A DNA stretch of 64,000 nt from Bacillota bacterium (GTDB lineage Bacteria > Bacillota > UBA4882 > UBA8346), in NCBI GenBank assembly GCA_023392595.1, contig JAEVYU010000073.1, forward strand, positions 1 through 64,000. Reading direction: 5' to 3'. The notes under the pieces are model-generated. The model searched no databases and was not told the DNA's origin. It saw nothing but the letters and a program-made list of their open reading frames with translations. The stretch's first letter is position 1. Each line of letters opens with the position of its first letter. The position numbers and the translations under genes were made by a program. Positions 35,443-44,334 of the stretch are shown in pieces.

Positions 35443-36161
35443 TTCTTTATCTCCTTAATCAGCATCTTTTTAACCCATTCCTTATCCATTACCCGTAAAC
35501 GATTCTTTTTTAAGTTCTCTTTAACTATCCATTGAATATGCTTATTTTGGTTTTGGGCTACATCTTCAAACACAGCTTTTCCCTCTTCCGGAAGTGAAAC
35601 AATCACTACACTCCAGCCATAACCCAGAGTTTTTCGTAACACACTCTGATGATCGGAAAGCTTCCTATTATTCATCGTGAACGCTAACGTTATTTGGGTA
35701 AGGATATTTAAAATTCTGCGATTAATGGATTTCACTTTCAATAATTTGGGTTCACATAATGAGGCAACTATGGCCCGTTTTTCCAAATCATTGCCATCCA
35801 TCCATTTTTCTAGACTATCAATTATCTCCGTCATATTTTTTTCAGCAATCTCTTGAATTCCGATGGCAACCGCTTCTCTTATTCGCCAGCTCTCATGAGA
35901 TGCATAACTCCTGATTTCCCCTATCGTATCTTTGATGTTATTCTGATTCAAAATACAATATCCGACAATTCCGCACATGACCACGAACTCTTCCGGAGAG
36001 TTTTTAAGATGATCATGATAATAGGCCAAACATTCTTCAATTTCAGCGGCGGTGGCACGATGGGCGAATGAATAAAGCAGTTCCAAATTTCCTCTGGGAC
36101 CCGGGAGGCCGGAATTGAGTAAAAGGCTTTCAATTGTTTGCGTCTTCGGTCTTTGATCCAT
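35439..36161 (-). CDS. HEAT-repeat protein, DNA alkylation repair-like
   Basis: A 240-residue all-helical protein. Segments such as GEIRSYASHESWRIREAVAIGIQEIAEK and MDGNDLEKRAIVASLCEPKLLK look like HEAT repeats and resemble AlkD-type DNA glycosylases, but the catalytic residues of AlkD are not obvious to me. It sits 39 bp after the tetR gene and overlaps the VOC gene. AAAGGGGTG precedes the ATG. Confidence 0.6.
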   Translation of the reverse strand: MDQRPKTQTIESLLLNSGLPGPRGNLELLYSFAHRATAAEIEECLAYYHDHLKNSPEEFVVMCGIVGYCILNQNNIKDTIGEIRSYASHESWRIREAVAIGIQEIAEKNMTEIIDSLEKWMDGNDLEKRAIVASLCEPKLLKVKSINRRILNILTQITLAFTMNNRKLSDHQSVLRKTLGYGWSVVIVSLPEEGKAVFEDVAQNQNKHIQWIVKENLKKNRLRVMDKEWVKKMLIKEIKK

Positions 36162-36200
36162 CGTAGCACCCCTTTCAAATTTGCCGCTCCGTTTTAAACT

Positions 36201-36788
36201 TTACGGAGCCATCAGGCTCATGAAATACTCAAGTAATTCCGATCCATAACGCTTTAAAACCGACTCACCCGGCGCAAATAAATCGGCATTGCTCAGATAA
36301 TAATGAATCAATCCCATCCAGGTATTAAAAAAAAAGTGCATGGGAATGGGGCGAATCACTCCCGATTCTATCTCACGGCTTGCCGCTTGATTTAAATGGA
36401 TGGAAATCGCTGATTGAATTGCCACTAAAGCACTTTGGGCATTAGCTGGCAACAGGGACCTTTCCGAAACCATTCTGGAGTAGAAAGCTTCTTCTTCAAT
36501 AAGACCTTCCAAGTGAGCCTGAAGGACCTCTCTCACACTCCCACCCCGGCTTGCCAGTTCATGAATTCGCCCGGCGACCTTGCGTCCGAACTCTTCGATA
36601 ACAGCGATTAATAAATCCTCGCGGGTGGCAAAATGCGCAAAAACCGTTCCATGGGAAACTCCCGCCACATCGGCAACATCACTGGTACGGGTGGCAATAA
36701 AGCCTCTGGAAGCAAATTCATGCAAAGCCGCCTGAAGTATCCCCTCCCTGGTCTGGTCTTTTTGCAATTTTCGTTTTGAAATTTTCAT
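36201..36788 (-). CDS. TetR-family repressor
   Basis: A 195-residue regulator from ATG 36788 (GGAGT upstream). The N-terminal helix-turn-helix is QTREGILQAALHEFASRGF ... VADVAGVSHGTVFAHFATRE. The C-terminal half is a helical ligand domain without known motifs. First gene of an operon with HEAT, VOC and zinc-ribbon proteins. Its promoter has a perfect 11-bp palindrome near the start site, suggesting autoregulation. Confidence 0.88.
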   Translation of the reverse strand: MKISKRKLQKDQTREGILQAALHEFASRGFIATRTSDVADVAGVSHGTVFAHFATREDLLIAVIEEFGRKVAGRIHELASRGGSVREVLQAHLEGLIEEEAFYSRMVSERSLLPANAQSALVAIQSAISIHLNQAASREIESGVIRPIPMHFFFNTWMGLIHYYLSNADLFAPGESVLKRYGSELLEYFMSLMAP

Positions 36789-36802
36789 TTTATTGACTCC
36801 AC

Positions 36803-36850
36803 ACTCAATGAGTTTAAAGTCATTATAGCTCAACTTCTGATTCTTGTCAA
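36803..36850 (-). promoter_or_regulatory. Consensus promoter with palindrome, tetR operon
   Basis: On the minus strand TTGACA (36845-36850) and TATAAT (36822-36827) match consensus with a 17-bp spacer. The palindrome ACTCAATGAGT (36803-36813) sits just after the expected start site. Confidence 0.75.
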
Positions 36851-36909
36851 GGGAATAGAAAGCGCCATTTCACAACTAATTTGAAACTCTCAAAAAAAAT
36901 TGGATAAAA

Positions 36910-36988
36910 AGTAAACTAACAGTATAACTTTTTACTAGTATAGTTTAAGAGCTTGTGCTATACTAAAAAAGTAAACTAACAGTTTACT
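36910..36988 (+). promoter_or_regulatory. Two operator copies before the second tetR gene
   Basis: AGTAAACTAACAGT occurs at 36910 and again at 36970. The second copy is a perfect dyad, AGTAAAC-TAACA-GTTTACT (36970-36988); the first is a half-degenerate copy. A TATACT -10 element (36959-36964) lies between. The layout fits a repressor binding both sites. Confidence 0.6.
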
Positions 36989-37014
36989 CATTACATGATC
37001 GGAATGAGGGAACC

Positions 37015-37656
37015 ATGGGCGCCACAGAACGGAAAAATCAACTCCGGAAACTACGTCAGGAAGACATTATTAACGCGGCTGAAAAAGTGTTTTTCGCCAA
37101 AGGAATTCATAACGCCACCATGGACGAGGTTGCTAAGACTGCGGAATACAGTAAAAGGACGGTCTATACCTACTTTTCCAGCAAGGAACAAATTTATGAC
37201 GCCATTATCAGCCGGGCTTACGGAATACTAAACAGGCTAACCTTCGACACGCTTCAAAAGCAGCAGCCGGCCAACGGGCTTGAAAAAGTTTTATTCATCG
37301 GTCGAATCTATTTGGAGTTTACCAATACCTATCCCCATTATTTTAAAGCGATGGCCGACTATGAAAACCGTGATGAAGATTTATCTTCTCAGGATGAATA
37401 CAAAAGAGCCAACTACATTGAAGGAAATAAAAGCGCCGATTTGCTGATTCACAGCATCCGCCAAGGTATTGAAGACGGCAGTATATCCAAAGAGCTTGAC
37501 CCTGTAAACACAGCCTTTATACTCTACGGCAATGTGATCGGTTTTATCAGCATTATCCTTAAAAAAGAAAAATATATCGCCCATACTTACCAAAAAGATA
37601 TCCCCTCGTTGATTGCAGAGATGACCCGGCTGATTACCAAAAGCTTAAAACCATAG
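37015..37656 (+). CDS. TetR-family repressor (second)
   Basis: A 213-residue regulator with helix-turn-helix KVFFAKGIHNATMDEVAKTA ... RTVYTYFSSKEQ, and a helical C-terminal domain. It is transcribed divergently from the other tetR operon and leads an operon with a nitroreductase-like protein and an outer-membrane barrel. The dyad operators 27-100 bp upstream are probably its own. Confidence 0.88.
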   Translation: MGATERKNQLRKLRQEDIINAAEKVFFAKGIHNATMDEVAKTAEYSKRTVYTYFSSKEQIYDAIISRAYGILNRLTFDTLQKQQPANGLEKVLFIGRIYLEFTNTYPHYFKAMADYENRDEDLSSQDEYKRANYIEGNKSADLLIHSIRQGIEDGSISKELDPVNTAFILYGNVIGFISIILKKEKYIAHTYQKDIPSLIAEMTRLITKSLKP

Positions 37657-37706
37657 GCTATAGGATGCCGGTCATTCCGGCGCCGTTCAATCTTAAAAAA
37701 TAAGAG

Positions 37707-38798
37707 GTGATAAAGATTAACAGGAATCAAAAATTTCGACTCTTTCTATTATTAGGCTGTCTTTTCATCATCAGTTTTGACTGCAGGATTCAAGGAGAAG
37801 GAAACCTGGAAGGCCAGGATTTGAAGACCAAAATCAATGAAATCATTCGTTATGGTTCCTTCGCTCCCAGCACCCACAATGCGCAAATGTGGAAGATTAA
37901 AATGGTAACAGAAAATAAAATCCGGATCATGGTTGATGACCAACACATTTTGCCGCAAGTCGACCCCGAAAACCGGGAAACATTCATTTCGCTGGGCGCA
38001 TTTATTGAAAATATGGTTGAAGCAGCTCCCCATTTCGGTTTACAACCGGAAGTAAGAATTTTGGCACAAAATCGGGACGATCAGGAAATTGCCGAATTGA
38101 CCTTTTATCCGAAAAACAGCATTCCCTTACCGGATGGACTGGACGACATCAAAAACCGACATACCATCCGCATCCCATACTTACCCCAGCCATTGACGGA
38201 GCAGGATGCAAAATGGATAAAGCAACTGGGGCCCCAGTTCCAATATTGTGCACTCAAAAGTTCAGCCGGGCGATATGTTCGAGAATCGATGATTCAGGCT
38301 ACCAAAAAACAAGTTGCCAATGATCAAAAGCAAAAAGAATTGGCGGGGTTATTTCGTTTTTCTAAAAAAGAAGCTGAAGAAAAGAAAGACGGTTTAACCC
38401 CGGAAGGTATGGGGCTCTCCGGTATCACCCGGTGGTTTGTATCAACTTTCTTCACCCAGAATACGGTGGTATCGAAATCTTTCAGGAATCAAACCATCGC
38501 CACAGTAAAAAAACAAGCCGAAAATTGCAGCGGTTATCTTATCCTCATATCCGAGGATAACTCCGTTGCCTCTTTAATCCGTAGCGGCCGGTCTTTGGAA
38601 AAATTTCTGATCATGGCGACCGGAAAAAAGCTGGCAGTCCACCCTATCAGTGCCCCACTGGAAGAAAGTCCGTGGAAAGAAGAAATTTCAACGAAGCTGG
38701 GAATATCAGGGCAAGCCCAGATGTTATTACGTATTGGTTATGTTAAGAATTACGGTCACCCGGTTAGCTACCGGAGGCCGGTTCCAGTCATTCCATAG
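37707..38798 (+). CDS. Exported nitroreductase-fold protein (Acg-like)
   Basis: A 363-residue protein with an N-terminal hydrophobic signal/anchor (RLFLLLGCLFIISFDC) and a nitroreductase-like fold. The FMN-site pattern YGSFAPSTHNAQMWKIKM resembles the usual PSGSNxQPW with changes, as in Acg-family proteins that bind flavin but may lack reductase activity. The C-terminal region has GRSLEKFLIMATGKKLAVHPIS, typical of the second half. It starts at GTG 37707 inside a GAGGTG stretch, so the start is uncertain. In an operon with a TetR gene and an outer-membrane barrel. Confidence 0.7.
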   Translation: MIKINRNQKFRLFLLLGCLFIISFDCRIQGEGNLEGQDLKTKINEIIRYGSFAPSTHNAQMWKIKMVTENKIRIMVDDQHILPQVDPENRETFISLGAFIENMVEAAPHFGLQPEVRILAQNRDDQEIAELTFYPKNSIPLPDGLDDIKNRHTIRIPYLPQPLTEQDAKWIKQLGPQFQYCALKSSAGRYVRESMIQATKKQVANDQKQKELAGLFRFSKKEAEEKKDGLTPEGMGLSGITRWFVSTFFTQNTVVSKSFRNQTIATVKKQAENCSGYLILISEDNSVASLIRSGRSLEKFLIMATGKKLAVHPISAPLEESPWKEEISTKLGISGQAQMLLRIGYVKNYGHPVSYRRPVPVIP

Positions 38799-38829
38799 TC
38801 ATCATACTCAAATTTAGGAGGAATCATCG

Positions 38830-39405
38830 ATGTTTAAAAATCAAATACAGAAAGTTATCGGAATTTGCATCCTGGGAGTCTTGCTGACACTGGGTTTATC
38901 CATGACAACCCTTGCGGCTTCTCAAAACGATCCCGGAATCACCTTTGGAGTGGAAGTTGATGCGCTGCCTTATCTTTCCGGAGGACATTACATCAGCGGA
39001 GTGATAGGATTTGACCACTATAATCTCCGGCTGATTCGGACGAAAACCACCATCCCTGGTTTTGTAACTCCAAAAGGCTACAAGGATTGGGATTTGGATG
39101 TCAATGCGGTGATTGTGGATTATTTCCCGGACGAAAACCGGGAGGGTTTGTGGTTGGCAGGAGGCGTCGAATTTTGGGACAGCCGGATTCAAAACAAAAA
39201 TACCGGTGTTGGTGGCAAGTTTTCTCAGAAAATCCTCACCCTCGGTTGCGGGTATGTATATAAACTTAGCGATCACTGGTATATCAATCCTTGGGCTGCC
39301 CTTCATTACAACCTGAGCGACGAAAACGTTACGGTTGGTTCCGGCAATCTAAAACTTCCGGATCTAATGTACGAGGGTTCTGTCAAACTAGGATATCAAT
39401 TTTAA
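38830..39405 (+). CDS. Outer-membrane beta-barrel protein
   Basis: A 191-residue secreted protein: cleavable signal peptide (about 1-29, ending LAA), then alternating hydrophobic strands (GVEVDALPYL, YISGVIGFDHYNLRLIRT, LDVNAVIVDYFP, LWLAGGVEFWDSRI, ILTLGCGYVYKL) and a terminal strand ending in YQF with C-terminal Phe. This is the pattern of a small 8-stranded outer-membrane barrel. AGGAGG precedes the ATG. Evidence for a diderm envelope; function unknown. Confidence 0.75.
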   Translation: MFKNQIQKVIGICILGVLLTLGLSMTTLAASQNDPGITFGVEVDALPYLSGGHYISGVIGFDHYNLRLIRTKTTIPGFVTPKGYKDWDLDVNAVIVDYFPDENREGLWLAGGVEFWDSRIQNKNTGVGGKFSQKILTLGCGYVYKLSDHWYINPWAALHYNLSDENVTVGSGNLKLPDLMYEGSVKLGYQF

Positions 39406-39510
39406 TGAAAATTTTAAAGGCTGTTCAATGAGAAATACGTCGCGTGTACGCGCTTTTCGGGCGTGCCCGGGGCGTATTTCCTTTTGCGAGAGTCTCTTTC
39501 ATTAAAATTT
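39406..39510. terminator. Hairpin region between convergent genes
   Basis: GAAATACG and CGTATTTC form the base of a stem with GC-rich interior (GCGTGTACGCGC), flanked by ATTTTAATGAAA / TTTCATTAAAAT arms. Probably a bidirectional terminator. Confidence 0.5.
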
Positions 39511-39535
39511 CAAAGGTGAAATATAAGCAGACCCA

Positions 39536-40186
39536 TTACCCCTCAGGTCCGGCCAGTATCCTGATGTCTTCCACCCGGATTTGGGTGCCGTAACTCTTTT
39601 CAAGCACCATGTTAACCAGGCCGGTATGGTTCAAATTCATCATACAGCAGCCTGGCAGAAAGGACATTCTATATCCAACCACTGGTTTTCTTCGGACATG
39701 TTCAGCCAGGCCGTCAAAACCTATCATATGATAGGCCTTGACATCTTTGACCGATTTTTCCCGGGACACTTTCGGTCCTACCACCCATGTGGTAAGCAGC
39801 CCCGTAACCGAATCCGCTTCAATCACTTCCAAAACATGGGGAATCGGACATCCGGCTCCCATGGGGCGGCCCATGACATAATCACCCTTTACAATTTCCA
39901 TCTTTTCAACCAGGTCGCCCCGGAAAGGCAATACGATTTTCCGGGCCGAGATCTCCCCCGGTATTGGGCTCAAAACAAAATCATAAGGATGGCCTAGGAC
40001 ATCCAAATCGGTATAAATCGCTTCCCGTATCTGTCCTTCCGCCGCCATGGACTGTTCTTGATAATAAGGGCAGTCGCTATAACTTTTTTGTTCGTTAATA
40101 ACCGCCCGTAAAAAATCCCTGCATGACTCATCCCCGCACAAACCGCAATTTTTGCCCGGTGGATGCCACAGTTTTGCAATGGTCAT
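39536..40186 (-). CDS. Fe-S protein of the ATPase/GTPase module A
   Basis: A 216-residue protein from ATG 40186, one base after the GTPase stop, so translationally coupled. The N-terminus has the four-cysteine pattern CGLCG-x3-C ... CP (C14, C17, C22, C39) of the PF04060-type Fe-S domain found in RnfB and the acetyl-CoA synthase gamma subunit. The remainder (about 55-216) is a novel mixed region with GAGCPIPH and LPGCCMMNLNHTG cysteines and no known fold to me. It probably takes part in the same metal or Fe-S task as the GTPase and ABC ATPase encoded upstream. Confidence 0.8.
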   Translation of the reverse strand: MTIAKLWHPPGKNCGLCGDESCRDFLRAVINEQKSYSDCPYYQEQSMAAEGQIREAIYTDLDVLGHPYDFVLSPIPGEISARKIVLPFRGDLVEKMEIVKGDYVMGRPMGAGCPIPHVLEVIEADSVTGLLTTWVVGPKVSREKSVKDVKAYHMIGFDGLAEHVRRKPVVGYRMSFLPGCCMMNLNHTGLVNMVLEKSYGTQIRVEDIRILAGPEG

Positions 40187-40187
40187 T

Positions 40188-40898
40188 TCATTCACCCCGA
40201 TATAAATAGTCGGCGATATTGCCTTCCAATTTCTTGACAACTCCAAAGTGTTTGCGCCACCCAATATCTTTCTTGCCCACACAGATGGTACAAGTACCGA
40301 GCGGCGGATTCCCTTTCAAGTATAAATTATCTTCGGAAATGTCACCTGAATTACGAATGAGTTCATAGAGCCGCTGCAAGGACGTGCCTTGAAGAGCGTT
40401 TGTTTCCAGCAATATCACAGCAGGGTGAATCTCCTTGATTTTTTGAATTAATACCTCCCGTTCGGCCTGACTTACCAAATCAATTTTGGTTACGACTGCT
40501 ACATCGGCCAAACTCACCATAGCCCCCATCTTTTCAGGGGTATGAATTCCCGAAATAGAACTTAAGACCACAATCCCCAGTCCCTGGTTCAAGTACGGCG
40601 AACAACGCAAGCATAAACCGGCGCTTTCAACGATAAACAAATCGGCCTTGTTGGCGGAGGCCCACTCAATCGCATCCCCAAGAACCATCACTCCGGCATG
40701 ATCCGGACATAAATCCCCCGAATAAATCTTTTTGGTCAGAATCCCGAATTCCGTTTCAAGTTCAATATCTTCATAAGCTTTTACCACGTCAATTTTTAGA
40801 AAAACAATCCGCATCGAATCGCGAAGATTGCCCACGATTTGTTTAATAAGCGCAGTCTTTCCGGCAGACGGTGGTCCGGCTATAATCACTAACTTCAA
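40188..40898 (-). CDS. Cysteine-rich G3E-type GTPase, module A
   Basis: A 236-residue P-loop GTPase of the HypB/UreG/CobW type, TTG start with AAGGAG. Walker A is GPPSAGKT (8-15), the guanine-specificity motif TKID is at 137-140. Cysteines occur at 64 (YSGDLCPDH), 96 and 99 (ESAGLCLRCSP) and 203/206 (GTCTICVG). The module B paralogue has the same cysteines at 64, 96, 99 and 204/207. G3E GTPases insert Ni, Co or handle Zn; which metal is involved here is not shown. Encoded 23 bp after the ABC ATPase. Confidence 0.85.
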   Translation of the reverse strand: MKLVIIAGPPSAGKTALIKQIVGNLRDSMRIVFLKIDVVKAYEDIELETEFGILTKKIYSGDLCPDHAGVMVLGDAIEWASANKADLFIVESAGLCLRCSPYLNQGLGIVVLSSISGIHTPEKMGAMVSLADVAVVTKIDLVSQAEREVLIQKIKEIHPAVILLETNALQGTSLQRLYELIRNSGDISEDNLYLKGNPPLGTCTICVGKKDIGWRKHFGVVKKLEGNIADYLYRGE

Positions 40899-40921
40899 TT
40901 TTTACAACTCCTTCGCACCTT

Positions 40922-41701
40922 TTAGGCAAAATTTAAATTGGCCAGTTCCCTCGTAATAATGTGGCCAGCTCGTAACTCCTCCCGAATGACTCCCACTCTT
41001 TTATCAAGTTCAACCAGATTCCGGGCGGCATATATTTCTAACTCATTTTGTTGAAGGACCTTTTTGACGCCACCGTTCTCCATAATCACCCTTTTCTCAG
41101 TATGTAAGGCGATCACCGGATCATGGGTCACAAAAATAATAATTTTCCCGGCCCCGTGGATAATCTCCAATACTTCCTGTTTAAAAATGCCGGCGTTCTC
41201 AATCTCATCCAATAATACAATAGGCGCCGCCCCTATCAAAATCGCATCGGCGATTAATAGGGAACGGGTTTGACCGCCGGAAAGGGTCGTGACTTTATTA
41301 TTCTTTTGAATTTTTTCACCGGTGAAAATATTAGCCAATTCAATGGTTTCCTCAATGATGGTTTTACTTTGAATACAGCGGGCTCGGGCATGGATTTGCA
41401 GAAACTCCTCAGTCGCTAAATCCGCAAAGCATTTGGTATTTTGAGTGATCATGGCAATGGGTTTCAAAGCCGGATTATAGCGGATACTGTCCTCAGGCAC
41501 TTCCCGGTTGAGCAATATATGCCGTTTGGTGGATGTATCCCCTTGCGCCAGTAATTCTATATCGGTAATAAAGGCAGTTTTGCCGCTTCCGGTCGGGCCT
41601 ACGATCGATATGGTCTCCCCCGCCTTCAGTGTAAGCTCCTCAAAATCTTCCTGGATCCCGGATTTATTGAAACCCGGCAGAATATTTAATTCGGTGATCA
41701 T
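40922..41701 (-). CDS. Soluble ABC ATPase, module A
   Basis: A 259-residue ATPase with Walker A GPTGSGKT (35-42), Q-loop Q88 (ITQNT), signature LSGGQ (141-145), Walker B IVLLDEIENAG (D166, E167) and switch His194 (VTHDP). There is no permease gene nearby and no membrane segment. It resembles the ABC domain of the module B ATPase over its full length (for example LAQxDTxTxRxILLN). The same-strand GTPase and Fe-S genes follow. A role in powering cofactor assembly rather than transport is inferred. Confidence 0.8.
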   Translation of the reverse strand: MITELNILPGFNKSGIQEDFEELTLKAGETISIVGPTGSGKTAFITDIELLAQGDTSTKRHILLNREVPEDSIRYNPALKPIAMITQNTKCFADLATEEFLQIHARARCIQSKTIIEETIELANIFTGEKIQKNNKVTTLSGGQTRSLLIADAILIGAAPIVLLDEIENAGIFKQEVLEIIHGAGKIIIFVTHDPVIALHTEKRVIMENGGVKKVLQQNELEIYAARNLVELDKRVGVIREELRAGHIITRELANLNFA

Positions 41702-41729
41702 CTATTGCTACCCCTTTCATTATCAAACT

Positions 41730-41853
41730 AGTAAAACGTTCTCTAAATAACTCGCGTGCGCACGCACGCGCACTCAATGATTGTGAACGTTTTACTTAAG
41801 TAGAGCGTATCTTCCCCATTTCTGATTGCCGTTTATTTACGATACGCTCTACT
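41730..41853 (-). repeat. Two adjacent long hairpins upstream of module A
   Basis: Hairpin 1: AGTAAAACGTTC (41730-41741) with GAACGTTTTACT (41785-41796), enclosing a GC palindrome GCGTGCGCACGC. Hairpin 2: AGTAGAGCGTATC (41799-41811) with GATACGCTCTACT (41841-41853). Both stems are perfect (12 and 13 bp). They could be a structured RNA leader of the module A operon or small mobile palindromes. Confidence 0.6.
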
Positions 41854-42117
41854 AGACTTAGGAAATAACCTCGGCTCTATCCGGAGCGACGCTTGTTTTT
41901 TTAGACCGGGATTTGATTAAGTTTTAAAACTCCTACCGGTTTCGATCGGTATGAATTTCCTACATCTTTTTTAATGTATGCCGGGTTCGAAGTGCATGAT
42001 ACTTTATCCAATAATTTTAATGAAAGGCGTTTATCCCGATTTCAGTGCTTCGCTAAGAATTTGACCTCCTCGTTGCATGCCGGAATCCAAGTATTTTTTG
42101 ATTAAGAAATATTCTTG

Positions 42118-42147
42118 TTGACAATCATTGGATCGGTAAGATATAAT
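42118..42147 (+). promoter_or_regulatory. Promoter of the second metY gene
   Basis: TTGACA (42118-42123) and TATAAT (42142-42147) match consensus with an 18-bp spacer, giving a leader of about 155 nt. I see no S-box or T-box in the leader. The 41860-42117 stretch shows no gene. Confidence 0.75.
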
Positions 42148-42310
42148 TTTTATAATTTAATTTCCCCACTAAACATATAGGTTTTATTTAGTTTTTTCTT
42201 GACGATTCCGGATAACCAAAAAACATTCAACAGGGGCCCAAAACCGGAGTAAAAACTGAACGGATATATTCTGGTTTTTTCAATCAAATACTTTATAAAG
42301 GAGAATTGCA

Positions 42311-43609
42311 ATGGCCAAAAATAATTACCGGTTTGAAACACTCTCCATTCACGCGGGGCAGGTTCCCGATCCTACAACTTTATCGCGGGGCATTTCAGTT
42401 CATCGCACCAGTTCCTTTGTATTCAAAAATACCGAACACGGCGCCAATCTCTTTGGTTTGAAAGAACTTGGCTTTATATACAGCCGGCTCGGTAATCCCA
42501 CCAATGCAGTTCTTGAAGATCGTGTCTCCGCTCTCGAGGGCGGGGCCGCTTCTGTATCCGTCGCCTCGGGTACCAGCGCAATCCACTATGCCATCATTAC
42601 TATCGCAGGACAAGGGGACGAAATCGTTTCCGCCAACAACCTTTATGGCGGGACCTATACGATGTTTGACGCTATCTTACCCCAATTCGGCATTACCACC
42701 AAGTTTGTCGATGCCAAAGATCCCCAAAACTTTGAAAAAGCCATCACTCCGAAAACCAAACTGCTGTATATCGAAACCATCGGCAATCCCGTGCTTGATT
42801 TTACCGATATCGACGAAGTTGCCAAAATTGCCCACGCCCATCATATCCCCTTAATCGTTGACGGTACATTTACAACTCCCTATCTGCTGAGGGCTATCGA
42901 TTATGGCGCCGATATCGTCATCAATTCACTCACTAAATGGCTTGGAGGTCATGGTTCAGCTATTGGAGGAATTATCACCGATTCCGGCAAATTTAACTGG
43001 AAAAACGATCAGTTCCCTTTAATGACCCGGCCCGATCCCAATTATCACGGTTTGAAGTGGGCATATGATCTTCCGGAAACGCTCTCCCCAATTTCTTACG
43101 CATTGCGTTTCCGTACCGTGCCTCTTCGTAACCTTGGGGCTACCCTCTCCCCCGATAATGCCTGGATCTTTACCCAAGGTATTGAAACGTTGCCGGTACG
43201 TATGGAAAAACATTCCGATAACGCCCTGAAAGTCGCCGGATTTTTGAAAAAGGACCCGAGAGTGGCCTGGGTACGTTATCCGGGTCTTCCCGACGATCCA
43301 ACTTATCCGGTCGCTAAGAAATACTTGAAAAATGGGTTCGGCGGCATGGTGGTCTTCGGAGTGAAGGGCGGCTATGAAGCGGCGGTAAAACTGATTGATA
43401 ACATCACGTTGTTCTCGAATCTGGCCAATGTAGGCGATGCCAAGAGCTTAATTTTGCATCCATCCTCCACATCCCATTCCCAATTGAGCGAGGAACAGCA
43501 GCGTGAAAGCGGACTTACTCCCGACTTGATCAGGTTATCCATCGGTTTGGAACATCCCGATGATATCATTGAAGCGCTCGATGAAGCTTTAACAATTTCG
43601 CAGAAATAA
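42311..43609 (+). CDS. metY: O-acetylhomoserine sulfhydrylase (second copy)
   Basis: A 432-residue MetY-type PLP enzyme with ETLSIHAGQVPDP, the SRLGNPT segment, ASGTSA and PLP lysine in INSLTKWLGGHG. It makes homocysteine from O-acetylhomoserine. It differs clearly from the copy at 27679-28953 (for instance ITLFSNLANVGDAKSL against MAAIVVHVADARTSV), so the two are old paralogues rather than a recent duplication. It has its own consensus promoter, AAAGGAG site and a strong terminator. Confidence 0.93.
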   Translation: MAKNNYRFETLSIHAGQVPDPTTLSRGISVHRTSSFVFKNTEHGANLFGLKELGFIYSRLGNPTNAVLEDRVSALEGGAASVSVASGTSAIHYAIITIAGQGDEIVSANNLYGGTYTMFDAILPQFGITTKFVDAKDPQNFEKAITPKTKLLYIETIGNPVLDFTDIDEVAKIAHAHHIPLIVDGTFTTPYLLRAIDYGADIVINSLTKWLGGHGSAIGGIITDSGKFNWKNDQFPLMTRPDPNYHGLKWAYDLPETLSPISYALRFRTVPLRNLGATLSPDNAWIFTQGIETLPVRMEKHSDNALKVAGFLKKDPRVAWVRYPGLPDDPTYPVAKKYLKNGFGGMVVFGVKGGYEAAVKLIDNITLFSNLANVGDAKSLILHPSSTSHSQLSEEQQRESGLTPDLIRLSIGLEHPDDIIEALDEALTISQK

Positions 43610-43628
43610 GAGTTTTTTTGAAATTTAG

Positions 43629-43662
43629 GAAGCCGCCTGGTAAAATTTCCGGCGGCTTTTTT
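43629..43662 (+). terminator. Rho-independent terminator
   Basis: AAGCCGCC / GGCGGCTT with inner GG/CC pairs and a TTTTTT tail, just after metY. Confidence 0.88.
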
Positions 43663-43770
43663 CTATATACTTTTATTCACCTTATTAAATAATAAAAAAG
43701 CTGACAACCCGGAAACTTTTGTTCCCAGAATGTTTGCATCGCATTGTGGTGTTCGTATATAGGATTTAAA

Positions 43771-44310
43771 CTAGTATAAATCTTCCAAATCTTTATTTGA
43801 AGCTACTCTTTTGCCTCGCATTATCTTTTCGCTTATATATCTAACTACATTAGAGGCCTGAGCAATTATATCATTTCGGCCTTTTTCATTATTTTCAGGA
43901 TTTTCACCCAATCGGTATAAAAAATTTTTAAAATAATCAAGATAGACATTAACTAAAGCGTTTAACTTTTCATCATCATAGACATCTATTAATGCATAAA
44001 CCATACTTTCTTTTTTAAAAAACTTCCTATATTCCTGATATAGAATTTTGTCATATTCCAAAATTCGAAAGTCTGGTTTCTTTTTAATTTCATTATCAAT
44101 TTCATCATAGCTCCAAATAGCTTCATCTAGTATACTTAAACTTCCCAAAACGAACTCAATAATAGGATTATAGACTTTTTCTTTGTACCATTCATATTCC
44201 TTATCTTTAATATTCCATTTTCTATAAACAGGATAAGTAAGAAGAGTTAACGTAGACCCTAAAATAGCAGCAATAATAACACTTATAATAGAATTAAAAG
44301 AGACCCCCAT
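43771..44310 (-). CDS. AT-rich single-pass membrane protein, unknown
   Basis: A 179-residue protein with an N-terminal membrane helix (about 7-27) and a long charged, helical cytoplasmic part (KWNIKDKEYEWYKEKVYNP ... NNEKGRNDIIAQ). Codon use is clearly more AT-rich than the neighbours, a sign of recent gain. I recognise no family. It is followed upstream by a small DUF2292-type gene on the same strand, separated by 24 bp. Confidence 0.6.
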   Translation of the reverse strand: MGVSFNSIISVIIAAILGSTLTLLTYPVYRKWNIKDKEYEWYKEKVYNPIIEFVLGSLSILDEAIWSYDEIDNEIKKKPDFRILEYDKILYQEYRKFFKKESMVYALIDVYDDEKLNALVNVYLDYFKNFLYRLGENPENNEKGRNDIIAQASNVVRYISEKIMRGKRVASNKDLEDLY

Positions 44311-44334
44311 TAATTACCCCACCCTTTCCTGTTC

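Noticed and set aside
41870..42310. Possible S-box or T-box before the second metY
   Set aside because: None of the conserved S-box segments or a T-box AGGGTGGNACCGCG is present; only a promoter and a plain leader.
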